DNA from: an uncultured Campylobacter sp.
Lineage (GTDB): Bacteria; Campylobacterota; Campylobacteria; Campylobacterales; Campylobacteraceae
Assembly (NCBI RefSeq): GCF_938030815.1
Contig: NZ_CALHII010000114.1
Coordinates: 1-29,296, forward strand
Direction of reading: 5' to 3'
Length of the DNA: 29,296 bases
Shown here: positions 16,197-25,188 of the stretch, piece after piece
Position numbering within the stretch: the stretch's first letter is position 1
Layout: each line of letters opens with the position of its first letter
Position numbers and translations under genes: made by a program
The notes under the pieces: model-generated
Seen by the model: the letters and a program-made list of their open reading frames with translations, nothing else
Database searches by the model: none
What the model was told of the DNA's origin: nothing

Positions 16197-17891
16197 CTAA
16201 GACTCCTGCTCAAAAATCATATTATAAAGCGCGCCGCCTGCGGGTACCATCGGCCAGACATTTTCGAAACGGTCGATCTTAGCCTCGATGACGCTTACTT
16301 TCTTACTCGCAAGAGCCTGCTTCAGCGCATCTTCAAATTCCACTTTGGTGCTAACGCTAAAGCCCACGCCGCCGAAGCCCCCCGCAATTTTTACGAAATC
16401 GGGCTGCGAGCTAAGATCGGTCGATGAGAAACGCTGCCCGTAAAATAGACTCTGCCACTGCCGCACCATGCCTAAGAAATTGTTGTTTAATACAATATTT
16501 ACAACGTTTAGACCGCTCGCGCTCGCAGTCATCAGCTCTTGGATATTCATCAAAATCGAGCCGTCGCCGCTGAAATTTATAACCGGTCTATCTCCCGCAT
16601 AAGCCTTCGCGCCCAATGCCGCGGGCAGGCCGTATCCCATCGTGCCCTGCCCTCCGCTACTTAGCAGAGTGCGCGGCTTGCAAAACGGATAAAACTGCGC
16701 GACCCACATCTGATGCTGCCCCACGTCCGTAGCGATGATAGCATCCTCGCCAGCGATTTTTGCGGTACTTTGTATAACCCACTGCGGCTTTAAAATTTCA
16801 TCGCTGTCGTTAAATTTAAGCGGGTGAATTTCATCGTATTTGCGAATGAGCTCGCGCCACTGCTCGAAATTTGCAGGGCTGACCTCGCTTTTAATGCGCG
16901 GCAGCATCTCCTCTAGCACCGACTTCACGTCGCCCACGATCGGATAATCCGCGTTTATAATCTTTGAGATCGAGCTAGGATCGATATCGACGTGGATGAT
17001 CTTTGCGTTTTTGCCGAATTCGCTAAGCTTGCCGGTGACGCGATCATCAAATCTCGCGCCCAGACAGATTATTAGATCCGACTCGCTAAGTGCCATATTT
17101 GCGGCGTAGCTGCCGTGCATTCCTACCATACCGAGGCGATTTTTATCATCGCTTCGCATAGCCCCTAGCGCCATAAGGGTTTCAACGACCGGGATCTGTG
17201 CAAACCTGCTAAGCTCGCGCACCAGCTCGCTTGCACCCGCGCTAATAACGCCGCCTCCGATGTAGAGGATAGGCTTTTTGCAGCTTGCGATTAACTCGAC
17301 GGCTTTTTTGATCTGTTTAGAATTTCCCTTATAATTCGGCTTGTAAGTCTGCATCTTGATTTCGCCAGGATATTCAAAAACGCCCAGCTTCGCCGTTACG
17401 TCCTTCGGCACATCGACATGCACGGGCCCCGGTCTGCCGCTGCGAGCGATATAAAAGGCTTCTTTTAAAATTCTAGGCAGCTCTTCGATCGTTTTAACTA
17501 GATAGTTGTGCTTGACGCAAGGGCGTGAAATTCCGATCGCATCAATCTCTTGAAAAGCGTCGGTACCGATGAGCGAGGTCGCCACCTGCCCGCTGATAAG
17601 CACGATCGGGATGCTGTCGCTATACGCCGTAGCAAGCCCCGTAAGCGCGTTTGTAAATCCGGGTCCGCTTGTAACGACAGCCACGCCGACCTTGCCGCTA
17701 GCGCGCGCGTATCCATCCGCAGCCATCGCCGCGGCCTGCTCGTGGCGCACCAAAATGTGTCTAAAGTATTTTTGTTTGTAAATTTCATCATAAATGTTTA
17801 GCGCCGCACCGCCCGGGTAGCCGAAAACCACCTCGACCCCCTCCTGCCGCAACGCCTCCACGATCATCTGCGATCCGCTAATTTCTTTCAT
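16197..17891 (-). CDS. ilvB: Acetolactate synthase large (catalytic) subunit
   Basis: A 564-residue thiamine diphosphate enzyme, the first common step in branched-chain amino acid synthesis. The catalytic glutamate is in RHEQAAAMAADGYARASG (about 49-66), with GPGFTN following; the central FAD-binding domain contains IGGGVI and LGARFDDRVTGK; the ThDP/Mg motif is GDGSILMNIQEL, about 30 residues ending at LNNN. QWQSLFYGQRFS is also typical of AHAS. It leads the ilvB-ilvH-lpxD operon behind a TATAAT promoter. Confidence 0.95.
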   Translation of the reverse strand: MKEISGSQMIVEALRQEGVEVVFGYPGGAALNIYDEIYKQKYFRHILVRHEQAAAMAADGYARASGKVGVAVVTSGPGFTNALTGLATAYSDSIPIVLISGQVATSLIGTDAFQEIDAIGISRPCVKHNYLVKTIEELPRILKEAFYIARSGRPGPVHVDVPKDVTAKLGVFEYPGEIKMQTYKPNYKGNSKQIKKAVELIASCKKPILYIGGGVISAGASELVRELSRFAQIPVVETLMALGAMRSDDKNRLGMVGMHGSYAANMALSESDLIICLGARFDDRVTGKLSEFGKNAKIIHVDIDPSSISKIINADYPIVGDVKSVLEEMLPRIKSEVSPANFEQWRELIRKYDEIHPLKFNDSDEILKPQWVIQSTAKIAGEDAIIATDVGQHQMWVAQFYPFCKPRTLLSSGGQGTMGYGLPAALGAKAYAGDRPVINFSGDGSILMNIQELMTASASGLNVVNIVLNNNFLGMVRQWQSLFYGQRFSSTDLSSQPDFVKIAGGFGGVGFSVSTKVEFEDALKQALASKKVSVIEAKIDRFENVWPMVPAGGALYNMIFEQES

Positions 17892-17924
17892 ACGCCCATC
17901 CTGTTTCGTTGGAATAATTTTGTG

Positions 17925-17930
17925 ATTATA
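17925..17930 (-). promoter_or_regulatory. -10 box of the ilvB operon
   Basis: TATAAT on the minus strand, 33 bases before the ilvB ATG, in an AT-rich tract. No clear -35. There is no obvious leader peptide or attenuator between it and the gene. Confidence 0.5.
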
Positions 17931-18345
17931 TTATTTTGTAAATTAAATTTCACGAATTTAAGGCGCTAAATCGGGTCGAATTTAAAATTTAATAGCAGCA
18001 AGACGGGGCAAAATTTCGGAATTTAGAAAGAGTGGAAAAGGCAAATTTAAAATTTAGTCATAAATTTAAAACGGACGGGATGTTCGGATTTAAAATTTTA
18101 AAGTGCGGATTTGTTTCGACCAAACGCGGCGCATTAGTTTTAACGTAAAATTTTGGCTTAAAATTTTACCACGCGAGGCTTGGATTAAATTTATAAAATT
18201 TTTTGGAATTTTATCGTAGTGCAGAGCAATATCTGCGTAAATTTTAAATTCTACGTTACGAAATTTTAAAATTTAGCCGTAAATTTAAGGGGGGGGCGGA
18301 ATCTCGATTTAAAATCCTAAAATTCCGCCCACGTAAAATTAAATT
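17931..18345. other. Gene-free stretch with G8 run and hairpin
   Basis: About 415 bases of AAATTT-rich DNA. It contains an uninterrupted run of eight G (18,289-18,296) joined to an inverted repeat at 18,294-18,330. No gene seen. Confidence 0.5.
18294..18330 (-). terminator. Hairpin after the HhH protein gene
   Basis: GGGCGGAAT (18,294-18,302) pairs perfectly with ATTCCGCCC (18,322-18,330), 16 bases past the HhH gene's stop. The following minus-strand tract is C-rich, then TTAAATTTA, so it is an imperfect intrinsic terminator. Confidence 0.4.
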
Positions 18346-19065
18346 TTAAAACCCTCTATCTACCTGCACGCCTACGCCCACGCTAGCGCAGTTGCCGCTT
18401 TGCGGATCGCAGTCGCCGAAGCTTGTGACGCTACTGGATCTTTTCGAGCGGATCGTTCCCATATGCATAGGCACCGGCATGTTACGGCGCGAGCTTCCGC
18501 CGATATCGCTATCGCTCATACTGCTAGAACTTCTCCTGCGAGAATAATCATCGCGAGGAGGCGGTGGCGGAGGAGGCGGTTTTATACCTCCGTGCGGAGG
18601 TGGTGGAATGCTGCCAGGAGGCGGGGGAGGAGGCGGCATCATGCCGCCGTGCCTACCATATCCTCGCGGAGGAGGTGGCGGTAAAGTGCCGGTCTCTGTG
18701 ATCGTGATGCCATTACCGTAATTTTCAACGCGTTTGTAAGTGGAGCCTCCGTAAACTGTGCGGGTGCGGGTCTTTTCGACTACGACTATATCGCGCTCAG
18801 GCTGCACCGGCTGCTGCACGTTAGCTCTAGGCGATATTTCAAAGCTATTCTGCAGTTTGGCGGTATCGTAACTTGCAAAGCCGTTGATACCCTTTAGCTC
18901 ATCTGGACTTGAAATTTCGCGCTTTTGGCGGTATTGCATAAGCATATCCGCCCTACCCGCATCAAGCCCACCGATCGTCATCAGCTCGTAGCGACTAGCT
19001 TCATTTATGTTGATTTTCGCCGCGACGAGGCTCACTAAAAGAGCCAAAATCACTAAATTTTTCAT
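18346..19065 (-). CDS. Secreted helix-hairpin-helix (ComEA-like) protein with polyproline runs
   Basis: I start at the ATG 19,065 because AGGAG lies six bases before it and the product then opens with a signal peptide, MKNLVILALLVSLVAA; nine extra in-frame codons upstream have no site. Residues about 17-75 are a ComEA-type HhH domain: ININEASRYELMTIGGL, AGRADMLMQYRQKR, then LKGINGF. After a charged linker come runs of five to eight prolines separated by Gly/His/Met (RGYGRHGGMM), then an Arg/Ser-rich segment and a C-terminus with two cysteines (FGDCDPQSGNC). ComEA proteins bind DNA outside the cytoplasm for uptake; the polyproline extension is unusual and may be a spacer or surface-exposed. 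A role in DNA uptake is an inference. Confidence 0.8.
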   Translation of the reverse strand: MKNLVILALLVSLVAAKININEASRYELMTIGGLDAGRADMLMQYRQKREISSPDELKGINGFASYDTAKLQNSFEISPRANVQQPVQPERDIVVVEKTRTRTVYGGSTYKRVENYGNGITITETGTLPPPPPRGYGRHGGMMPPPPPPPGSIPPPPHGGIKPPPPPPPPRDDYSRRRSSSSMSDSDIGGSSRRNMPVPMHMGTIRSKRSSSVTSFGDCDPQSGNCASVGVGVQVDRGF

Positions 19066-19141
19066 GTGCGCTCCTTTGTTGGAAGTTACCAAATTCTAAA
19101 CCCTCACGATAAATCTTTGATTAACACGCAAGCAAAATTTT

Positions 19142-19149
19142 GCTACAAT
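19142..19149 (+). promoter_or_regulatory. Extended -10 promoter of pta-ackA
   Basis: TGCTACAAT contains an extended -10 (TGC then TACAAT at 19,144-19,149), 29 bases before the pta ATG; AAAGGA at about 19,165-19,170 is the ribosome site. Confidence 0.6.
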
Positions 19150-19177
19150 TGCCTATCTTATTTCAAAGGATCAACCG

Positions 19178-20737
19178 ATGAACGGAATTTTGCTGCTATG
19201 CGACGAGCCTACCGCCTACCAATCCGAGCTAAAAAAACTAGATAAAATTTTATCCATGAGCTTTCACAACGTTTTGCAACTTTGCATCGCTGGCGACAAT
19301 GCCCTTTTTAGCAGGAGTGAGCTTGAAAGAGCACTCGCGGACGGGCAGGATGAGCGCGTGCGAAAGGCGGCGATAGAGCGCTTCGCACAGATCCTAAAGC
19401 AGTGTAATTTTGTGCTGGTTCGCGGCGCCGCAGAAGCCGATATGCGCGAGCTAAATTTACAAATCGCCAAGGATCTAAATATCCCTGTTTGCGGATTTTA
19501 TCCTAATGAAATCGCCGCGCGCATCGGCACGCACTCGATCGCTGCAGCAAAAGCGGTAAGCTTTGCCAGCATATATGAGGATAAAATTTCATTTTCCGCG
19601 CTAAGGTCTGCGCAAGAGAGTGCAAATTCTAAAAAATCGGAGCTTTACGGTAAAAATTCTGCCTACGAAAGCGGCGCGATAGAGCTTGATAAAGTCGTTG
19701 CCGACAAAAGCTACTTCACTGACGCCGCAAACTCCACGCGCTGTGAAATTCTAACCCCGTTGAAATTTGAAAGCAAGCTCTACGCCAAGGCTCGCGCGAA
19801 CGTTAAAACCGTCGTGCTACCAGAAAGCGACGATGAGAGAATTCTGCGCGCGGCTGCGATTATAAAACAAAGCGGCGCGGCAAATTTGATCCTTCTGGGG
19901 CAGCAAGACGAAGTGCAAAAAAGCGCAAGCAAGCTGGGGCTCAATCTAAGCGGCGTTAAAATTTTAGATCCGCAGACGGATGCGAGCTTAGAAAAATTTG
20001 CGCGCGATCTTTATGAGCTTCGCAAGGCAAAAGGTATGAGCGAGGCTCAGGCGCGCGATTTAGTGCGCGATCGCACCTACTTCGGTACGATGCTCGTGTA
20101 TGAAGGGCTGGCCGATGCGATGGTAAGCGGTGCCGGCACTACTACCGCAGAGACGATCCGCCCCGCGCTTCAGATCATCAAGACAAAGCCCGGCATTGCA
20201 AGCGTCAGCGGCGCATTTATAATGTGCCTGGATACGCAGGCTCTGCTTTTTGCCGACTGCGCCGTAGCGCCGAGCCCGAGCGCGGAGTATCTGGCAGGTA
20301 TCGCGATCTCAAGCGCCGCGACCGCAAAGGCGTTCGGGTTTGAGCCGCGTGTGGCGATGTTAAGCTACTCAAGCGGTGATAGCGGCAGCGGAGAGAGCGT
20401 GGAATTTATCAAAACGGCGACGCAAAAAGCGCGCGAAAAGGCGCCCGAACTTCTAATCGACGGGCCGCTGCAATTCGACGCCGCAGTTGATGCCGCAGTC
20501 GCAAAGAAAAAAATGCCGGGCTCCGCGGTCGCAGGACGCGCGAACGTATTTATCTTCCCCGATCTTAACTGCGGAAATATCTGTTATAAGGCCGTGCAGC
20601 GCACCGCAGGCGCCGTGGCGATCGGACCGATTTTACAGGGCTTAAAAAAGCCGGTAAACGATCTAAGCCGCGGCTGCAAGGTCGCCGATATCGTAAACAC
20701 GATACTTATCAGCGCAATTCAAGCGGGAGAGAATTAA
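19178..20737 (+). CDS. pta: Phosphate acetyltransferase
   Basis: Interconverts acetyl-CoA and acetyl phosphate. The C-terminal PTA domain (about residue 193 on) starts LTPLKFESKLY and contains VVLPESDDERILRAA, MVSGAGTTTAETIRPALQ, MLSYSSGDSGSG, GPLQFDAA and FPDLNCGNICYK, all standard. The N-terminal domain of about 190 residues is shorter than the approximately 390-residue region of E. coli Pta and shows no P-loop, as in other Campylobacter enzymes. A Ser/Lys-rich linker around residues 143-190 is longer than I expect and may be another lineage insert. Its TAA overlaps the ackA ATG by one base. Confidence 0.93.
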   Translation: MNGILLLCDEPTAYQSELKKLDKILSMSFHNVLQLCIAGDNALFSRSELERALADGQDERVRKAAIERFAQILKQCNFVLVRGAAEADMRELNLQIAKDLNIPVCGFYPNEIAARIGTHSIAAAKAVSFASIYEDKISFSALRSAQESANSKKSELYGKNSAYESGAIELDKVVADKSYFTDAANSTRCEILTPLKFESKLYAKARANVKTVVLPESDDERILRAAAIIKQSGAANLILLGQQDEVQKSASKLGLNLSGVKILDPQTDASLEKFARDLYELRKAKGMSEAQARDLVRDRTYFGTMLVYEGLADAMVSGAGTTTAETIRPALQIIKTKPGIASVSGAFIMCLDTQALLFADCAVAPSPSAEYLAGIAISSAATAKAFGFEPRVAMLSYSSGDSGSGESVEFIKTATQKAREKAPELLIDGPLQFDAAVDAAVAKKKMPGSAVAGRANVFIFPDLNCGNICYKAVQRTAGAVAIGPILQGLKKPVNDLSRGCKVADIVNTILISAIQAGEN

Positions 20738-21969
20738 TGGATATCCTAGTCATAAATTCCGGTTCGAGCTCGGTTAAATTTAAATTCCACGATATGCTAA
20801 ATCACGCCTGCATCGCAAGTGGGCTCATCGAGGAGATTGGCTCGACGCACGCAAGCGGAAGCATCAATTGCGCCAATGGACGAGGCATAAAGGTTGAAAA
20901 CGAGCAAATTCCAAATCACGAAACCGCGATTGCGATTGCGATTGATCTTTTAAAACAAAGCGGAGTAATCAACGATCTAACTCAAGTAGGCGGCATCGGG
21001 CATAGAATAGTCCAAGGTGCGGATTATTTCGACGCTCCTGCACTCATAGATGAGGACGTAATGGCTAAAATCGCCGAGCTTGCACCGCTTGCACCACTAC
21101 ACAATCCCGCAAATTTAGCGGGTATCAAATCCTGCCTAAAGATCGCTCCGAAAATTCCAAACGTCGCGGTTTTCGATACGATATTTCATCAAAGCATCCC
21201 GCCTTATGCGTATATGTACGCGCTGCCGTATGAATTCTACGAAAAATACAAAGTTCGTCGCTACGGCGCGCACGGCACGTCGCATTGGTTCGTCTCGACA
21301 ATGGGAGCGAAATTTTTGCGTAAAAAATACGAAAACTTCAACGCCATTACGCTACATCTTGGCAACGGCTCTAGCGTAAGCGCCATAGAAAACGGCAAGT
21401 GCATCGACACCTCGATGGGGCTAACGCCGCTTGAAGGCATCATCATGGGCACCAGATGCGGCTCGATCGATCCTGCGATCATCCCATACATCGAGCGCGT
21501 CGCGGGCTACAACGCGCAGGATATGGACGTTATAATGAACAAAAAAAGCGGACTTTTGGGCATCTGCGGCGCAAGCGATCTGCGAAAAGTATATGAAAAG
21601 ATGGAAGGCGGCGAGCCGCGCGCGAAACTTGCGTTTGAGATGCTCGTGTACAGCGTCGTTAAGATGATCGGAGCGTATTACGCCGTGCTCGGGCGCGTGG
21701 ACGCTTTGATCTTTACCGGAGGTATCGGCGAAAATGCGCCGCATTTTAGGCAAAATGTCTGCGAGAAGCTCGCACATATCGGCATCGAAATCGATGCGAC
21801 AAAAAACGCAAAAAATACCGGCTCGATTAGAAATTTAAGCGCGGTAGATAGCAAAATCAAAACGCTCGTAATCCCTACCAACGAGGAACTTGCGATCGCT
21901 GAAGCTACGGTCGATACGATCAACAAAAACTCCGCGCAGATCGACTATCAGAAATACTCGGAATTTTAA
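20737..21969 (+). CDS. ackA: Acetate kinase
   Basis: A 410-residue ASKHA-fold kinase that makes ATP and acetate from acetyl phosphate. INSGSSSVKFKFHD (about 6-19) is the phosphate-1 loop with the catalytic Asn; GHRIVQG holds the substrate arginine; HGTSHWFVS and HLGNGSSVSAIENGKCIDTSMG are the conserved boxes with the catalytic His and Asp regions; FTGGIGENA is the adenosine loop; PTNEELAIA ends the chain. Coupled to pta through TAATG, giving equal expression of the acetate overflow/assimilation pair. Confidence 0.95.
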   Translation: MDILVINSGSSSVKFKFHDMLNHACIASGLIEEIGSTHASGSINCANGRGIKVENEQIPNHETAIAIAIDLLKQSGVINDLTQVGGIGHRIVQGADYFDAPALIDEDVMAKIAELAPLAPLHNPANLAGIKSCLKIAPKIPNVAVFDTIFHQSIPPYAYMYALPYEFYEKYKVRRYGAHGTSHWFVSTMGAKFLRKKYENFNAITLHLGNGSSVSAIENGKCIDTSMGLTPLEGIIMGTRCGSIDPAIIPYIERVAGYNAQDMDVIMNKKSGLLGICGASDLRKVYEKMEGGEPRAKLAFEMLVYSVVKMIGAYYAVLGRVDALIFTGGIGENAPHFRQNVCEKLAHIGIEIDATKNAKNTGSIRNLSAVDSKIKTLVIPTNEELAIAEATVDTINKNSAQIDYQKYSEF

Positions 21970-22491
21970 ATTCTATCTAGTGAGGTTCCGCGGTTATTTT
22001 GCGAGCAGCAACGCCAGAACTTGCCTTTTTCGTTAGGCAATTAAATTTTGGGTTTTGGCTGCGAGCTTGCGTGAAATGAAAGGGCTTTCTTATTTTAGAG
22101 GCTTTCTGGCTCCGACGATACGAGAAATTGCTACGCTACGCGCGGGTTTAAATTTTATTTGTCGCTTCCGATAAGGCTTAAATTCTTGCTCGGAAGAGGC
22201 GGAGCGGAAGGGGCTATACTTGCGAAGCTCCCTTTTACTTTGCTTCGGCCAGCAACCGCAAGCAGGTCTGCCGCCCAAACCCCGCCTAGATCACTGCGCG
22301 TTAGAAGCGGCGACACTTTGTTTTTAAACAAAGCTTTGCTCGGTTAAATTTAATAAATTTGGTTTCAAATTAGACCGTAAAAATTCCAAAACAGGTCCTT
22401 ATTGTGAAATTTACCAAACGATAAGGCATAAAATTTTAAAATTTAGCGTGAGCTGGATTTTAACGCGCAAATTTTATTAAAGGAGCGAACG
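21970..22491. other. Gene-free stretch
   Basis: About 520 bases. Open frames at 22,090-22,347 on both strands have no ribosome site or recognisable domain. CTTTGTTTTTAAACAAAG at 22,316-22,333 is an 8-base-pair inverted repeat that may stop the pta-ackA transcript, though it is far from ackA. Confidence 0.45.
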
Positions 22492-23115
22492 ATGAGCGAT
22501 CTGCCGAATTCTCAAGGCGCGCAAGAGCAAGAGGCGTCATATCCCGATACGAAATTTATTAAATTTTTCGGGCGGCTTTACGCGGCGGTTTTTGCGCTGT
22601 TTGCGATCACGGCGCTTAGCGTATTCGTGCTGCCCGAAAATATTTTAGACGTAAGCGCGGCATGCGCGGACTTCGTTAAATTTATGAAGCAGTTTTTTCC
22701 AAACATCGCTGCGATCGGCAAAATAAGCCCGCACACGCAGCTTGCGGAATTTTACGTCGCGGCATTGTGGGTACCTATTTTAACGGCTTTCGCGCTAAGC
22801 TGCGTGTATTGTCCGATCGCCACATTCTTATACAAAAAAGAGCTTCCCGCCGTCAAGACGCAGCTATTTGTGATATTGCTCGCTATACCTTTCGCTTACT
22901 GGGCATTAAACAATTATTTCTACGCCGATTTTGCCATAAACGGCATCCCACACAGAGTAGGCAATGGACGGATATTTCCTACTTTTGCGAACAGAGAGAG
23001 CCTATTTGGCTGGATATCGTTTTTCACAGCCACCTCGATGTTTATGAGTATGCTTGTAGTGATTTCGCTTAGCGATATAGTCCACTGGATATATCTATCG
23101 AGAAATAAAAACTAA
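22492..23115 (+). CDS. Multi-pass inner membrane protein of unknown function
   Basis: A 207-residue protein with a polar N-terminus (MSDLPNSQGAQEQ) and about four membrane helices: RLYAAVFALFAITALSVFVL (about 29-48), a helix around WVPILTAFALSCVYC (about 93-107), LFVILLAIPFAYWALNNYF (about 125-143) and the C-terminal WISFFTATSMFMSMLVVISL (about 174-193), ending in a basic tail. AAAGGAGCGAACG before the ATG is a strong ribosome site, so expression is likely. I do not recognise the family and its neighbours give no hint. Confidence 0.75.
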   Translation: MSDLPNSQGAQEQEASYPDTKFIKFFGRLYAAVFALFAITALSVFVLPENILDVSAACADFVKFMKQFFPNIAAIGKISPHTQLAEFYVAALWVPILTAFALSCVYCPIATFLYKKELPAVKTQLFVILLAIPFAYWALNNYFYADFAINGIPHRVGNGRIFPTFANRESLFGWISFFTATSMFMSMLVVISLSDIVHWIYLSRNKN

Positions 23116-23283
23116 ATTTTATAAAATCGCGGACGAATAAAATTCCGCACCAATAACTTTCAGGGTCATTTTACGAGCGCAAAGCGAACGACTGATAAAA
23201 TTCCGCGCTCCGTTTTAGAACAAAAACAAGCGACGATTAAATTTAAACGCCCCCTGCGATTAGAACTTTTTTGCGCGGAATTT

Positions 23284-23330
23284 AAGCGACCAAACGACGA
23301 TTAAATTTAAACCGCAGGCGGTCGCTTTTA
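23284..23330. terminator. Terminator-like hairpin between convergent genes
   Basis: AAGCGACC (23,284-23,291) pairs with GGTCGCTT (23,320-23,327), followed by TTTAAATTTTAAAATTTTA. It lies between the membrane protein gene and the histidine kinase gene, which converge, and the A/T runs on both sides allow action in both directions. Confidence 0.45.
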
Positions 23331-23360
23331 AATTTTAAAATTTTACTAAATTTTGAAATT

Positions 23361-24533
23361 TTATTCGCGCCACGTAAGGCAAAAGGTCGTTATCTCGCCC
23401 GGCACGCTGTCGTAGGAGATAGAAAAGGAGTATTTTTTACAGACCTCGCTTACGATGCTAAGCCCGATGCCAAATCCACCCTCGCTTGAGTTAAAGCGCG
23501 CAAAGCGCCTGAAAATTTCATTGCCCCTTTTCCTATCGATCCCCTCGCCGCTGTTTGAGATCGCCAGCTCGCCGCGCCTTAGCCGTACATCCACGTAGCC
23601 GCCTGCGTTTGCGTATTTTACGGCGTTACTTAGCAGATTGTCGATCAGGCGCGAAATTTCATAGACGTTTGCGTTCATGCTCGCATCCGAAAGATCGGTT
23701 TTAAGGCTTAGTCTGCGTTTTTGGATAAACGGCGCGAAGTATTCGCAGCGCGAAGCGACGAGGCTCTTTAGATCGATCGAGCTAATCTCGCCCTCCTTAT
23801 TCATACCGAAGGTTAAAAACACGAGATCCTCGTAGATGCGCGAAAGCGTCTTGGCGGCAAGATCGATATTAGCAACGCGCTTGGCGTTGTATTCTCCAAG
23901 CTCTGCGTGCCGCATTGTCTCAACGCTCATCGAGATGATGCTAAGCGGAGTGTTGATCTCGTGGGTACTATCCTTGATGAAGCGATTTAGCGTGTCGATC
24001 TTATCGTAAAGCGGCTTTGTGCCTAGCCGCACCAGATAAAACGCCACGGCTAATATCACACCCAAAAGCGCTATCATCATCGCTGCGGTTTTGATACGAA
24101 GCGTTAAAATTTCGCCCTGCACGCTACTTCCAAGCAGAATGATTTTAGCCTTGGAAAAGGCGTTTCGCTCCTCCATATTTTGCAGATTCTCATAAATTCC
24201 TAGCCTTCCGCCACTTATAAATTCCGCCTTTAGCTTCGCTTTATCAAGTGCTCCGAGCTCACCGCCGCAGCCGTAAATTTCATCAGAGTTTGGCTTAAAT
24301 ATACACGCACTCACGCCCTTTTCGCGCTCAAAGTCCGCTAGCGATTCCAGCCCGTCCATGCTTGCTTTCATATAGATCATCATTTTGATCTCTTTTAGCT
24401 CTTTTATCCTGTGCGAAAGTAGCGCGGCTTCGTTCATCCTGTAATTTATCTTGAAAAAATATCCCAAAAACAACGCACTTGAAATGAGATACAAAGATAA
24501 AATTTTAAGCGTTAAAGCGGTCTTTTCAGACAT
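23361..24533 (-). CDS. Sensor histidine kinase
   Basis: A 390-residue membrane kinase. Helix 1 is about 8-27, a periplasmic sensor region about 28-148, and helix 2 about 149-168. The dimerisation box is STHEINTPLS with phospho-acceptor H191; the ATPase has the N box DNLLSNAVKYA, G1 box SGEGID, F box RRFARF and G2 box GGFGIGLSI. The periplasmic part contains two cysteines (SACIF and YGCGG) that could form a disulfide. It overlaps the response regulator gene by eight bases. Stimulus not evident; the co-transcribed Met/Lys-rich exported protein hints at envelope or metal stress. Confidence 0.92.
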   Translation of the reverse strand: MSEKTALTLKILSLYLISSALFLGYFFKINYRMNEAALLSHRIKELKEIKMMIYMKASMDGLESLADFEREKGVSACIFKPNSDEIYGCGGELGALDKAKLKAEFISGGRLGIYENLQNMEERNAFSKAKIILLGSSVQGEILTLRIKTAAMMIALLGVILAVAFYLVRLGTKPLYDKIDTLNRFIKDSTHEINTPLSIISMSVETMRHAELGEYNAKRVANIDLAAKTLSRIYEDLVFLTFGMNKEGEISSIDLKSLVASRCEYFAPFIQKRRLSLKTDLSDASMNANVYEISRLIDNLLSNAVKYANAGGYVDVRLRRGELAISNSGEGIDRKRGNEIFRRFARFNSSEGGFGIGLSIVSEVCKKYSFSISYDSVPGEITTFCLTWRE

Positions 24534-25188
24534 ACAGATACCCTGCGTTACGGCGATTTATGATGTGCTCTTCGCCTAGGACGCGGCGTAGATTTTTGAT
24601 ATAAGTTCGCAGCGCTTCCTCGCTCGGAGTTTCGTCAAAAGCGTAGATCGCGGAGAAAATTTCATCCTTGCTCAAAAGCCTATTTTTATTTTGCAAAAAA
24701 AGCGCCAGCAGCTCGCGTTCTTTGTTTGAAAGCGCGACGGGCACGCCCGATCTGCGTAGCTCTTTGCTTGCAAAATAAAATTTAAACTCGTCGTCAATAG
24801 TTACAAAATCATCAAAATTATGGCTGAAGTTTCGCTTTATGAGCGAATTAACGCGCAGCAGCAGCTCTTTTAGTTCATACGGTTTTTTGAGATAGTCGTC
24901 GCAGCCGCTTTTAAAACCGACCTCAAGATCATCGAGCGTATTTAGCGACGTGGCAAATATCGCGGGGGTGCGATCGCCGCTCTTGCGCAGCTCTTTTAAA
25001 AGTGAGAATCCGTCACCTTTGGGGATTTTTACGTCAAAGATAAAAAGATCGAATTTTTGCTCATAAGCAAGATCCGCGGCGCTTTGAGCGTCGCTGCAAA
25101 CGCATACGTCAAAGCCCGCGTCTTTTAGATATTCGCCGATGAGATCGCAAAGCGTCTCATCGTCCTCTACGAGTAAAATTTTACTCAC
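24526..25188 (-). CDS. OmpR/PhoB-family response regulator
   Basis: A 220-residue two-domain regulator. The receiver has the acid pocket VEDDE (7-11), phospho-acceptor D52 in FIFDVKIPKGDG, the switch threonine/serine near 80-81 and K101-K102 in the YLKKPYE box. The C-terminal winged helix contains LSNKERELLALFL and a recognition helix region EALRTYIKNLRRVLG, ending INRRNAGYLYV. The start is GTG (25,186-25,188), overlapping the upstream gene's TAG as TAGTG, so it is coupled. Partner of the kinase that follows. Confidence 0.93.
   Translation of the reverse strand: MSKILLVEDDETLCDLIGEYLKDAGFDVCVCSDAQSAADLAYEQKFDLFIFDVKIPKGDGFSLLKELRKSGDRTPAIFATSLNTLDDLEVGFKSGCDDYLKKPYELKELLLRVNSLIKRNFSHNFDDFVTIDDEFKFYFASKELRRSGVPVALSNKERELLALFLQNKNRLLSKDEIFSAIYAFDETPSEEALRTYIKNLRRVLGEEHIINRRNAGYLYV

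Noticed and set aside
22090..22347. Overlapping 62-residue frames on both strands after ackA
   Set aside because: No start context or recognisable similarity on either strand.
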